Assembly (NCBI GenBank): GCA_964399535.1
Contig: CAYNRE010000034.1
Location: forward strand, 1 to 59,040
DNA: 59,040 nucleotides
Reading direction: 5' to 3'
Source: CAYNRE01 sp964399535
GTDB lineage: Bacteria > Planctomycetota > Planctomycetia > Pirellulales > CAYNRE01
The translations under genes and the position numbers were made by a program. Below, piece after piece: positions 18,484 through 26,455 of this stretch; within the stretch, counting starts at the first letter, position 1, and every line of letters begins with the position of its first letter. Below the pieces are notes generated by a model. The model worked only from the letters and a program-made list of their open reading frames with translations. It was not told the origin of the DNA and did not search any database.

Positions 18484-19596
18484 ATGAGCCAGTTTAGAGT
18501 CTCCCTTATTCCGATTGTCGTTGCTCTGTTCTCCACTGCTGTATCGAGGGACGTCAACGCCTGCACGGGTGTCACCCTGAAAGCGAAGGACGGCGCAGTC
18601 GTGTACGGCCGTACGATGGAATGGGGTTCTTTCGATCTGAACTCGCAGGTGGTCATCGTCCCTCGCGGCTATAAGTTTACGGCTCATACACCTGACAAGA
18701 AGCCCGGTGTTACGTGGGAAGGCGAGTATGGGTTCGTCGGCTTGGATGGCCTCGACTACGAGGTCTACCTTGACGGGATGAACGAAAAGGGCCTCGCCGT
18801 CGGAGGGTTCTACCATCCGGGTTTCGCCGAGTATCAACATTACGACCCCACTAAGGCAAGCGAATGCATGGGGCCTGGCGATGTCATCGCGTATCTTCTT
18901 TCAACTTGTGCGACCGTCGAAGAGGCGACGGCCGCGATCGCCAAGGTACGCGTCACGGCGGTGGTGGCACCGCCAATCGGCATGGCCCCGCCCGCGCATT
19001 ACCTCGTCACCGAACCTACTGGCAAGGCCGTCGTCATCGAGTTTCTGAATGGGGAATTGAAGGTCTTCGATGCGCCCCTTGGCGTGATTACCAATGCGCC
19101 GACCTACGACTGGCACGAAATCAACCTAAGGAACTACCTCAACCTGTCCGCTGTTGCATTGCCGAGCAAGAAGATCGACGAGATGAACTTCGCGCCCCTC
19201 GGCGGCGGGAGCGGGATGATCGGCTTGCCCGGCGATTTCACCCCTCCATCGCGATTCGTCCGCGCGGTGGCGTTTTCCAAATCCGCACGTTCCACGCCCA
19301 CGGGCGACGAAACGGTCTACGAGTTGTTTCGCATCCTCGACAATTTCAACGTGCCGTTGGGAGCCGCCGAGGGCGAAGGCGAAACCAAGACAAAAGGGAT
19401 GCGGAGTTCTACTATCTGGTCATCTGTCTGGGATACGAAGAACAAAGTCTTGTACTACCACACCCAGAACAACCGACGAGTCCGCAAGGTTGATTTTGCG
19501 AAGATCGATTTCGGCAGCGCTCGCGAAAGAGTGCGATTTCCCCTGGACAAAGTGAAGTCGCAGGACATCGAGGATGTCACGCCGGTGAAGAATTAG
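18484..19596 (+). CDS. Choloylglycine hydrolase-type linear amidase, secreted
   Basis: A 370-residue Ntn hydrolase of the choloylglycine/penicillin V acylase family. The ATG at 18484 is preceded by GGAGAA. The signal peptide (FRVSLIPIVVALFSTAV) ends at NA-C, so cleavage would expose Cys27 as the N-terminal nucleophile, followed by TGVTLKAKDGAVVYGRTMEW with the conserved Arg. Other family marks are YGFVGLDGLDYEVYLDGMNE, VTEPTGKAVVIEFLNGEL with VITNAPTYDWHEINLRNY, and WSSVWDTKNKVLYYHTQNNR. It would hydrolyse a linear amide bond in the periplasm or outside the cell; the substrate (bile-salt-like conjugate, N-acyl amino acid or N-acyl homoserine lactone) cannot be read from the sequence. Confidence 0.9.
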   Translation: MSQFRVSLIPIVVALFSTAVSRDVNACTGVTLKAKDGAVVYGRTMEWGSFDLNSQVVIVPRGYKFTAHTPDKKPGVTWEGEYGFVGLDGLDYEVYLDGMNEKGLAVGGFYHPGFAEYQHYDPTKASECMGPGDVIAYLLSTCATVEEATAAIAKVRVTAVVAPPIGMAPPAHYLVTEPTGKAVVIEFLNGELKVFDAPLGVITNAPTYDWHEINLRNYLNLSAVALPSKKIDEMNFAPLGGGSGMIGLPGDFTPPSRFVRAVAFSKSARSTPTGDETVYELFRILDNFNVPLGAAEGEGETKTKGMRSSTIWSSVWDTKNKVLYYHTQNNRRVRKVDFAKIDFGSARERVRFPLDKVKSQDIEDVTPVKN

Positions 19597-19799
19597 TCGA
19601 CGAGGCTGAGTACCGAACCGATCGCTATGGCAGACCGGGGTCCATCTAGCCAATCCGCCCAAGCTGGGCGTGTCCTGAGCCTGGAGTCGAGCGCTTCCGT
19701 CCTGCGTCGCTCCGACCTTCCGACGCAAGTGGTTGTGGCGAACGTTGGCAACACAGGAGACCCTGTCCCGAGCGTCTCATCGAGCGGAGCAATCTGCTC
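19597..19799. other. Gap before the IS relic
   Basis: No gene is recognised between the amidase stop and the IS3 fragment. A plus-strand frame runs through, but its first 50-60 residues show no transposase similarity. Confidence 0.35.
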
Positions 19800-19998
19800 C
19801 GCTCCGGCCAGCCCGTGGCAAAACGGCTACGCCGAGACCATCCACAGCCGGCTGCGAGACGAGTTCCTGGCTTGTGAAGTGTTCGAGAGCCTGGGGGCCG
19901 CGAGGCGGCTCACCAGGGCCTGGAGAGATGATTACAACCACCACCGGCCGCACAGCTCGCTGGGGTACGTGACCCCGGTCGAGTTCGCGGCCCCGACC
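19800..19998 (+). mobile_element. IS3-family transposase (OrfB) C-terminal relic
   Basis: About 66 codons match the end of an IS3-family integrase core: SPWQNGYAETIHSRLRDEF carries the last catalytic Glu, then RLTRAWRDDYNHHRPHSSLG and YVTPVEFA close the domain. Upstream DDE residues, OrfA and terminal inverted repeats are not found, and downstream sequence loses transposase character. It is a fragment, not a mobile IS. Confidence 0.75.
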
Positions 19999-20310
19999 AC
20001 CGCTTCGCGGCGGTGCCCGGCTACTGCCGCTTCGAGCTTGCCTTCGCCAACGGCTCAGGCATGCTCTCTTCTTCAGCAGCACAGCGGAGTACCCCTACCT
20101 TCATCGCAACTGGTACAGGAATCTGTGGCTGGTCACAACCGTTCCGCCTACCCAGCGCCCTCGTGCAGCGTTTGTCGCGGCGGGAGCGCTGAACCGCCAC
20201 CCTTGCGACTACTATCCGTTATGGGTACGCAAATCCCCTACCATTCAGGACGGCGTCGTACGCACTCCGGTCAAGAGCGACGCAAGTGCTCAGCGCCGCC
20301 CGATTGACGA
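19999..20310. other. Region downstream of IS relic, nothing recognised
   Basis: The frame continues as low-complexity Ser/Pro/Arg-rich sequence with no family resemblance. It may be decayed IS or flanking DNA. Confidence 0.35.
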
Positions 20311-20784
20311 TCATTCTTTCGGAGCCAGAAAGCTCAAGTGGTGCGCCGCGTGGATCAAAGCCAGGTCATTCCAATTCGACTTGCTGAGCTGCCCGAAGAA
20401 CGGATGCGGAAACGGCCGGGTGCTAAGCTGTTCAAACGATGTGACGTCGCTGCGAAACCGATCGATTGCGGCACTTTCGTTGTGCGTTGGCCCCGGCAAC
20501 CACCAATCGGGAACCTTGATGCCCGCCTTCATGCGACGCTGGCCCAATATTCGCTTCAAGAGCACTGGACCCAGAAGTTTTCGGATAATCCAGGGGCCCT
20601 GATGACTGTTCCCCCGAACAGCGGTGCGGAGGCCCTCGCCGACATGGTCCAGGACTTGTGACAAATCCCATTTGCCGGCGCGGAGGTATCCGACACGATG
20701 CAGATGATCGACGTCGACCAGCACTTCGGACCAATTCCGAAAATCGAGCTGGCGGCGATGTGCAATGTCTGAGGCCAAGGTCAC
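20311..20784 (-). CDS. DUF1569 (DinB-superfamily) protein
   Basis: A 157-residue protein. KWDLSQVLDHVGEGLRTAVR and LIHAAHHLSFL mark the DUF1569/DinB-like four-helix bundle, with histidines that in this superfamily can bind a metal. Members are often linked to detoxification or thiol-dependent chemistry but this subfamily has no assigned reaction. The start is a GTG whose G is shared with the TAG stop of the cytochrome gene, and GGGGGAGGA lies just upstream. It is therefore the last gene of a TetR-cytochrome-DUF1569 operon. Confidence 0.8.
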   Translation of the reverse strand: MTLASDIAHRRQLDFRNWSEVLVDVDHLHRVGYLRAGKWDLSQVLDHVGEGLRTAVRGNSHQGPWIIRKLLGPVLLKRILGQRRMKAGIKVPDWWLPGPTHNESAAIDRFRSDVTSFEQLSTRPFPHPFFGQLSKSNWNDLALIHAAHHLSFLAPKE

Positions 20785-22382
20785 TATCCTCCCCCGGTGC
20801 TTACTGTTGGATCACCGCCCCCGCCTTCCGCAGCCGGCATGTCCGGCCCGGAAAGACTCTTCAGGAATTCGATGATTGCGCTGCGTTCCTCCGCAGTCAG
20901 CCGATCGCCGAAGGTGTGGCCCGTTTTTCCATGGCCAAATCCCTTGGTGTCGTAGATTGTGCTGAGATCGATCGCCTCTTTAGACAAGAAACTCTTTCCG
21001 GCTGCGGCCGCCACACGATTGTCGAATTCCTCTCGGGATAACGATCGATACGCCATGCCGACCCTCTCCAGGTCGTAGGCATGAGGGTCTCGGTTGTCAC
21101 GTGCCCAAATCTCCGGTCGCATCTCGGAATTCAAGACCGTGTCGAGTGTTGGCGCCGCCCCATTGTGGAAGTAGGGCGCCGATGCCCAGACACCGACCAA
21201 GGGCGGGGCGACGTATCCTTCCTTGTCCGGGACCGACGTGTACGGGATCAGTTCAGCGGGCGCTCCCTTGGTCTTGAAATAAACCTCCAGCTTGTTCGCG
21301 TGTTCCGCGATCGGCTTGAACTTTCTGAGCACGGTATTATAGGCGCCGTCCGTATTCACATTTCTCAGAACGTGGGAAAAATGGTAGTCGACCTCCCATG
21401 ATCCAGGCTGACTAAGATCCGGTTGCGATGGTTTCTTGCGGTATGTGCCGTGGCAGGTCTTGCACGTCGTGAAGCCCGTGGGATCCGTCGGTCGTGAGCG
21501 ACCGTGAAATAAGTCCGCCCCTTTTTGGACCAGTTCAGCGTCTAAAGAAGCGGGGAACGGTGGCGATTGAGTCTCCATCGCAAAGGCCAAGGCCTTCTCA
21601 ACCAGTCGAACGTGTTCTGCATGGTCGGCATTCATTTCGTCATGCGGGACCGTGAAATTGATGGCGAAACTCGCCGCGGGATTGTCACCGATGTCGGCGT
21701 ACCAATAGTCGTTCGTCTTGTACTTCCTTAGCCACCAAGCCATGCCATCGATCGGCGGCAGTTCGACCGACTCGATCAGCGACTCATACTCGGTTTTATT
21801 CTTGGCGAGCGTCAGTCCCTCCTGGGCGGGGTCGGCCAGTTTCGCGACCAATTGCCAGACTGCGTACGGCCCCAAGTTGTCTCCGCGCGTGCGAATCTTC
21901 GTTGGGTTCGATAGATTGATGTGGTTGTTGATGAGGCCCGCCACAACTTGCCCGTTGACGACGCCCACGTGGCAACTCATGCAGTTGAGCGTCACGACCT
22001 GAACTCCGTTGTGTTCAAGCACGCTTTCGCCTAGGCCGAATCCGGGAGCGGTGCCGACCGTTCGACTAGGAGGCGAGGGAAGGCGCCCCATGGCGTAAAA
22101 CATCCCTTCCGGAGAGGCCAAATCGTAGTCGAGACTGTTCTTCGGCCCTGCCAGCGCACCGAGCAACAGCCGCGCCGCGGCCACCGGAACGGCGCTTCCT
22201 GCATGAAAAAGGTGGCCGGCGAAGATCTCTTCCAGGCCCTCTTGAGCCATCGCCGAGTACGAGTCCTTGTCGAAACCATAGAAAGTCAACGGTTCCGATG
22301 CGAGCGTCGCCCTCGAAACAAAGATCAGTAGCAGCGACAGCGTACACAATTTGCCCTTGATGCTTTGTCGAGGCGATATCAT
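20784..22382 (-). CDS. Secreted dihaem cytochrome c (RoxA/MauG-like)
   Basis: A 532-residue exported protein. I start it at the ATG at 22382, with AGAAGG about 6 bases upstream, which gives the signal peptide KLCTLSLLLIFVSRATLA. Two haem c motifs are present: CMSCH near residue 137 and CKTCH near residue 310. The C-terminal region with APPLVGVWASAPYFHNGAAP and TLDTVLNSEMRPEIWARDN resembles the large dihaem cytochromes that include rubber oxygenase RoxA and cytochrome c peroxidase/MauG relatives. It would be periplasmic and could oxidise an organic substrate; the true substrate is unknown. It lies between a TetR regulator gene and a DUF1569 gene, suggesting a ligand-inducible oxidation or detoxification unit. 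Confidence 0.85.
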   Translation of the reverse strand: MISPRQSIKGKLCTLSLLLIFVSRATLASEPLTFYGFDKDSYSAMAQEGLEEIFAGHLFHAGSAVPVAAARLLLGALAGPKNSLDYDLASPEGMFYAMGRLPSPPSRTVGTAPGFGLGESVLEHNGVQVVTLNCMSCHVGVVNGQVVAGLINNHINLSNPTKIRTRGDNLGPYAVWQLVAKLADPAQEGLTLAKNKTEYESLIESVELPPIDGMAWWLRKYKTNDYWYADIGDNPAASFAINFTVPHDEMNADHAEHVRLVEKALAFAMETQSPPFPASLDAELVQKGADLFHGRSRPTDPTGFTTCKTCHGTYRKKPSQPDLSQPGSWEVDYHFSHVLRNVNTDGAYNTVLRKFKPIAEHANKLEVYFKTKGAPAELIPYTSVPDKEGYVAPPLVGVWASAPYFHNGAAPTLDTVLNSEMRPEIWARDNRDPHAYDLERVGMAYRSLSREEFDNRVAAAAGKSFLSKEAIDLSTIYDTKGFGHGKTGHTFGDRLTAEERSAIIEFLKSLSGPDMPAAEGGGGDPTVSTGGG

Positions 22383-22431
22383 CACGCACCTTCTTCGTAG
22401 TTGGCGATTGACTTGACGATCCGAAGTTTCC

Positions 22432-23097
22432 TTAACCCGCGACGCCGACGACATCTGCGATACCCATGAACCGCAGCATCATGAGAATCAATTCCTCGGT
22501 AAGCTGGTCCATTTCCGGCTCGTCGATTCCACGCATCTGGATTTGGTGAGCCACCGTGGCGAAGGCCATTCCCATGCAATACCGCACCCCTCTTGTAAGA
22601 TCGGGATGCTGGACTTCGAAAGAGCGAGCCAAGACCAAAGCGGTCACCCGCCCCACGATGAACTCGCCCACTTCCGCCCACGCTTCGCGAAATCGTACGT
22701 CGTCGGAAGCTTGGTCGAGAAACGCTCGAATCAGACCCTGTTTGGCACGGTAGCCTGCCACGATCTCGGGAAACGTCTGCCGCAGCGCCGCGGCGAGCGG
22801 CACGTCGCGCCAGCGATCGAGGGCCAACAGGTCCGCTATGCGTTCCCTTTGGGCGATCGCGTAACGCTCGAACAGGCCACCCAATAGTGCCTGCTTGCCT
22901 TCAAAGCGGGCGTAAATCGATGTCGGCGAGGTCTTGGCCGCGTGTGCGATTTCGGACACCGTGATTTCACGGAACGAACGCTTCGCCATCAGGCGCTCCG
23001 TCGCATCGAGAATTCGCGCCAAGCTATCACGACTGCGGAGCTGCACGGCGGGGTTGATCCATCGCGACTCGGGTTCGGTACCCTGCGATGTCGTCAT
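22432..23097 (-). CDS. TetR/AcrR-family transcriptional regulator
   Basis: A 221-residue regulator. The N-terminal helix-turn-helix is at about 25-70: RILDATERLMAKRSFREITV, then SEIAHAAKTSPTSIYARFEG. The C-terminal part is a helical ligand-binding domain. It is the first gene of the operon with the cytochrome c gene 49 bases downstream. Its own upstream region carries a dyad at 23118-23138 that is a good candidate for its operator, so autoregulation and repression of the cytochrome are likely. The ligand is unknown. Confidence 0.88.
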   Translation of the reverse strand: MTTSQGTEPESRWINPAVQLRSRDSLARILDATERLMAKRSFREITVSEIAHAAKTSPTSIYARFEGKQALLGGLFERYAIAQRERIADLLALDRWRDVPLAAALRQTFPEIVAGYRAKQGLIRAFLDQASDDVRFREAWAEVGEFIVGRVTALVLARSFEVQHPDLTRGVRYCMGMAFATVAHQIQMRGIDEPEMDQLTEELILMMLRFMGIADVVGVAG

Positions 23098-23117
23098 CCA
23101 GTCCTCCGAGACAATAA

Positions 23118-23143
23118 CGTAACGGTACTCACGTTACGGTACT
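23118..23143. promoter_or_regulatory. Candidate TetR operator
   Basis: Inverted repeat CGTAAC (23118-23123) and GTTACG (23133-23138), overlapped by a direct repeat of ACGGTACT at 23122-23129 and 23136-23143. It lies 21 bases upstream of the TetR gene start, where an autoregulatory site is expected. Confidence 0.5.
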
Positions 23144-23388
23144 GTACCCGCGTAGTGGTGCTGGGGTTTCAATTTTCGCAAACCATTCCCCACTAACGAG
23201 ATAGAGACAGGGGGCGGACAAAACGCCTAAGTTTTCTCCGCCGAGCAGGTTGGGGTTCTGATCGGACAATCGATCGATGCGGCCGATCGGCCTAGTTGCG
23301 AAGTGACTGCGCAAATCCTGCCCAAAACCAGCGCCGACATCCCCCGGCCTTAACCCTGCCGAAATTCCGCTGCCGAAAGCGTGCGGTC

Positions 23389-24057
23389 TCAGCCCTGTCG
23401 CTGAACCATGGCCGCTACCCAGACCGGAACATAGGGCGGAATGCACCCCTTGGAGACCGGCCAATCGCGGTACAGCCCAATCTGTTCGCCCAGCGCGACG
23501 GCCCGCTTGCGAAGCTTGGGGTGATGAATCCCGATCGCCCCCAGCGTGTTGTTCATGGTCCATTGCACTTCGGGCTTCGCCTTGGGCATCTCTTTTTCAA
23601 TGCGATCCAGCAGCCCTGCCAGGTCCAGACCCTCGGCCTGGCCTTGGTTGACTCGGCTGGCGGTCAGGTTCCAGCCCGCCCGGGCAGCCCAGCGATCTTT
23701 GGCGGTCATCCACTTTTCCCGCAGCGTTTCCTTTTGCGGATGTTCGGCGACCACGTAAGCATTCAGCCAGTCGGCCACCTGGGCACACGTGGTGGTGCGA
23801 GTCAACCGGTCGAGCTCGGCGGTGGAAAGCAGCTTGGGCCTGATGATCAGCGTGGCCAGCAGTTGGGCCTCGACGTTGCCCGTGGCCCAAAGTTCCAAGG
23901 CCAGCGGGTGGTCGGTTTTCAGCTTCTTGGCGATTGCCCGGAGGTCGCCCAGTTTCACCCCGAACTGGTTCTCGGGCGCGCCCGCCTTGCTGTTGTAGGC
24001 GCGGCGGGCAGGGTCGCCCAGCGACTTGAGTTGTGCGAGAATTTCTGGGACCTTCAT
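23389..24057 (-). CDS. DNA alkylation repair (AlkD-like HEAT-repeat) protein
   Basis: A 222-residue all-helical protein. FGVKLGDLRAIAKKLKTDHP, LALELWATGNVEAQLLATLI and RWAARAGWNLTASRV match the AlkD-type HEAT-repeat glycosylase family, in which Trp and Asp residues line the DNA cleft. The family excises positively charged alkylated bases, although many relatives lack activity. I chose the start MKVPEILAQLK at 24057; an upstream ATG at 24087 adds ten residues and cannot be excluded. It is divergent from the cupin gene. Confidence 0.8.
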   Translation of the reverse strand: MKVPEILAQLKSLGDPARRAYNSKAGAPENQFGVKLGDLRAIAKKLKTDHPLALELWATGNVEAQLLATLIIRPKLLSTAELDRLTRTTTCAQVADWLNAYVVAEHPQKETLREKWMTAKDRWAARAGWNLTASRVNQGQAEGLDLAGLLDRIEKEMPKAKPEVQWTMNNTLGAIGIHHPKLRKRAVALGEQIGLYRDWPVSKGCIPPYVPVWVAAMVQRQG

Positions 24058-24184
24058 CCCGCCAATTGTACACGCCGCGCGCCGCATTCCAACGGTGATC
24101 GGCGGCCGGCTTGGCGGGCGAGCGAGCCTTCGTGGTATGCTCGTTTAGGGGCTTGCCCGTTCGGAAAACCAGGAAGCAATCAAC

Positions 24185-24664
24185 ATGACGCATCGGTCGC
24201 TAATTCGCACTCCGCCCGAGGGGCGCACCGTGGCCCTGGTCGGCGACGTGTACCGGTTTCTGGTGACCGGCGAGGAAACAGGGGGCAAATACGCCCTGTT
24301 TGAAGCGCTGGTGGGGCCGGGGGGTGGTCCGCCGCCACACCTGCACCATCTGGAGGAAGAAGGCTTCTATGTGCTCGAGGGGGAGATCACGTTCACCATT
24401 GCCGGAGAGCGGGTGGTGGCGGGCCCCGGGCTGTTCGCCAACATGGCGATCGGCACTCCACACCAGTTCAAGAACGAGTCTAACCAGCCGGCCCGGATGC
24501 TCGTCTGGCTGGCCCCGGCCGGATTGGAACAGATGTTTTTGGAAGTGGGAACACCGCTAAGCGAGGGAGCCACCACGGCTCCGCAGCCGACGCCGGAGGA
24601 GATCGAAAAACTGATCGAGGTTGCTCCGAGCTACGGCATCGAATTCCAGCTGCCGCATGGTTGA
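24185..24664 (+). CDS. Cupin-domain protein (quercetinase-like)
   Basis: A 159-residue single-cupin protein. Cupin motif 1 is visible as PPPHLHHLEEEGFYVLEGE, supplying His, His and Glu metal ligands; motif 2 is FANMAIGTPHQFKNES with the last His. AGGAAG precedes the ATG. The closest general type is the quercetin 2,3-dioxygenase-like cupin, but small stand-alone cupins have many roles. No signal peptide is present. Confidence 0.82.
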   Translation: MTHRSLIRTPPEGRTVALVGDVYRFLVTGEETGGKYALFEALVGPGGGPPPHLHHLEEEGFYVLEGEITFTIAGERVVAGPGLFANMAIGTPHQFKNESNQPARMLVWLAPAGLEQMFLEVGTPLSEGATTAPQPTPEEIEKLIEVAPSYGIEFQLPHG

Positions 24665-24678
24665 CGGGTGGCACGCGC

Positions 24679-24703
24679 GGCGGGCGGGTTGGCCTCGCCC
24701 GCC
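24679..24703. terminator. Hairpin after the cupin gene
   Basis: Arms GGCGGGCG (24679-24686) and CGCCCGCC (24696-24703) lie 15 bases after the cupin stop. No T-tract follows, so it may act as a 3' stabiliser or a weak terminator. Confidence 0.4.
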
Positions 24704-24782
24704 AGGTGGCCCGCAAGGCAGCCGGGCAGTGGCGCTTCGTCGCACGTTTTCGGCGTGTGGCCGCTCGCGTCGGGGTGGTAAA

Positions 24783-24830
24783 TCATTACGCCCGGCTGGA
24801 CTCGAACCAGCAACCTGCGGATTAGAAGTC
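24783..24830 (-). repeat. Attachment-site copy: 3' half of tRNA-Arg(UCU)
   Basis: Identical over 48 bases to 31206-31253, covering the anticodon loop, variable region, T-arm and acceptor 3' strand. Beyond GAAGTC it diverges and no tRNA 5' half follows. It is the displaced end of the island and is not a functional tRNA. Confidence 0.85.
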
Positions 24831-25279
24831 GCGCGAGTTTGCCGCACGCGGCGACTCTCAAGAGCAGTGGCAGCAAAGACGTTGCGTCATCACAGTGCGA
24901 CGAACTTCGGTCTCCGCACTCTCCATATTTTACGGACTTTTAGCGCCGTTTCCAGCGTTTCTGTGACAGATCTGTGACGGACCTACGAGCGGCACCAGCG
25001 CGAAGCAGTGGGTGAGAATTCGCTGAATGCGGCCTGCAAGCCAATCGCTGAGTGCCACCTCGACGATCTCTTGCTGCTTGCCTGGCGATTGTCGACGGAT
25101 CTTCTGCTCAAGATCAGCGCGACGCAGAGGAGGTCGTTCCGCGTGCTGCCCGTGAGTGCAACAAGCGGCTCCTCTGTCCCGTTCAGAATTCACCGACTGA
25201 CTCGAAATCCGCGGTCGAAGCACTTCCCCTGACGACGACGGGCGGAACAACGGGTTCGGAACTAGAACGGGTGTGCACG
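24831..25279. other. Left end of the tRNA-Arg island, nothing recognised
   Basis: No gene is convincing here. Near 24959-24975 the sequence TTTCTGTGACAGATCTGTGA resembles the right island end at 31160-31182, where TTTCTGTGACAACATCTGTG occurs. This may be a pair of end-specific repeats or decayed integrase-end sequence. Confidence 0.4.
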
Positions 25280-25955
25280 GAGAGCGAGCTAGTCATCTCG
25301 GCATGGTCGCCAATTCACCTGCGCGCCAAGCTCAAGGAGCTTTATTGCCAGGAGGGCAAGGCGGCGACAGGAGCAATGGCGTTTTTGCGAGAATACGCTT
25401 CGATATCTCCATCCGCCGCGGCTCAAGAGTAGGGAGGTCTTGGCACAAGCGATTCGAAGTGGAGTAGCCAGTCGCGATTTCTTTGGAACGGCATACGGCC
25501 AGACCGACGACCTCTTCGACAGGTTCAAATTCGGCGACACGAACGTTCAGGTCGACGACACACTGCCGCTCATCGAACCGGAAGCCGCGAACGCATACGA
25601 TGAAGCACATCGGCCAAAGCCGTCGGCGAGCGTAACAATTACGGGCGCTGACCCAACAGCATCACAAGAGCCAGGAGTCGTTCGTGCGGCAGGGCAGCCA
25701 GGCAGCACAGGCGGTGCAACTGCAAAACCAATATCGTTTCACGGCACGGCAGAGGTCAACGCATCGACGGCAAAGATGCGTATGGTTCAACTCGCCGCCG
25801 AGGTGATCTCAGTCTTGTGCTCTGATCCCAACGCGAACGTCAAAGTGACCGTCGAGATTTCGGCGGACTTTACCGACGGCGCCTCCGACCAGGTCAAGCG
25901 ATCCGTAACCGAAAACGCGACGAGCTTGAACTTCAAGGCGAAGGCGTGGGAGTAA
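25280..25955 (+). pseudogene. DUF499-family ATPase, C-terminal fragment with frameshift
   Basis: Only the last part of a DUF499 protein remains. It begins SAWSPIHLRAKLKELYCQEG and GKAATGAMAF, then a frameshift near 25380 moves to the frame that reads ENTLRYLHPPRLKSREVLAQ, GVASRDFFGTAYGQTDDLF and FKFGDTNVQVDDTLPLIEPE. The end, VTVEISADFTDGASDQVKRS and VTENATSLNFKAKAWE, matches the usual C-terminus of the family as I know it. The N-terminal ATPase part, several hundred residues, is missing. DUF499 ATPases commonly sit in predicted defence operons with DUF1156 methylases, which fits the island setting. Confidence 0.7.
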
Positions 25956-26017
25956 AGGCACGCACACCACAGCCTGGTGAGCTTTATTCCATGTCTGACG
26001 GCCCGGCATTCGCCGAA

Positions 26018-26455
26018 TCAGTTTTTGGAGTTCGTGGCGGCGATAGCAGATTTGATCCGGCTCAAGACGCGATCTCCTTGAGCCTTGTTGCAGGGTCTCA
26101 GGGCATGCTCCCAAATGCGAATCACGTTCCACCCCAATTGCCGCAAAGTGCTCGTGACTAGGCGGTCACGGCGAATATTGGCAGCTATTTTGTCCCTCCA
26201 GAACCTGCTCGACCTGGGAAGCGGCCGACACCCCTTCGAGCAACCGTGCCAGAAGCAACCATCAACAAAGACGGCAACCCGCTGAGCCGGAAAGACGAAA
26301 TCGGGTTTGCCGAACAACTGATATCGTCGGCGCCAGCCGACAATCCCTGCAGCACGAAACAGTTCAGCCAACCTGATCTCGGTCGAGCGGTTCGAGTGGC
26401 TCCGCACGCGCGACATATTGAAGGATCGCGTGGCTACATCATGAACGTCGGGCAT
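26018..26455 (-). CDS. vsr: Very short patch repair (Vsr) endonuclease
   Basis: A 145-residue Vsr protein that nicks DNA 5' of T:G mismatches arising from deaminated 5-methylcytosine. MSRVRSHSNRSTEIRLAELF is the family's N-terminal segment; GKPDFVFPAQRVAVFVDGC followed by FWHGC holds the catalytic Asp and zinc-site residues; FWRDKIAANIRRD and LGWNVIRIWEHAL close the fold. The start at 26455 gives the normal family length. It overlaps the end of the methyltransferase gene by 17 bases, so both are co-translated, the usual pairing with a C5 methyltransferase. Confidence 0.93.
   Translation of the reverse strand: MPDVHDVATRSFNMSRVRSHSNRSTEIRLAELFRAAGIVGWRRRYQLFGKPDFVFPAQRVAVFVDGCFWHGCSKGCRPLPRSSRFWRDKIAANIRRDRLVTSTLRQLGWNVIRIWEHALRPCNKAQGDRVLSRIKSAIAATNSKN

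Noticed and set aside
19627..20307. A functional IS3 transposase
   Set aside because: Only the last part of the integrase core is recognisable; the first catalytic residues, OrfA and terminal repeats are missing.
24621..24977. A plus-strand frame containing PAGLEPATCGLE
   Set aside because: This phrase is antisense tRNA translated as protein, a common mis-annotation. The frame overlaps the cupin gene end and has no start signal.
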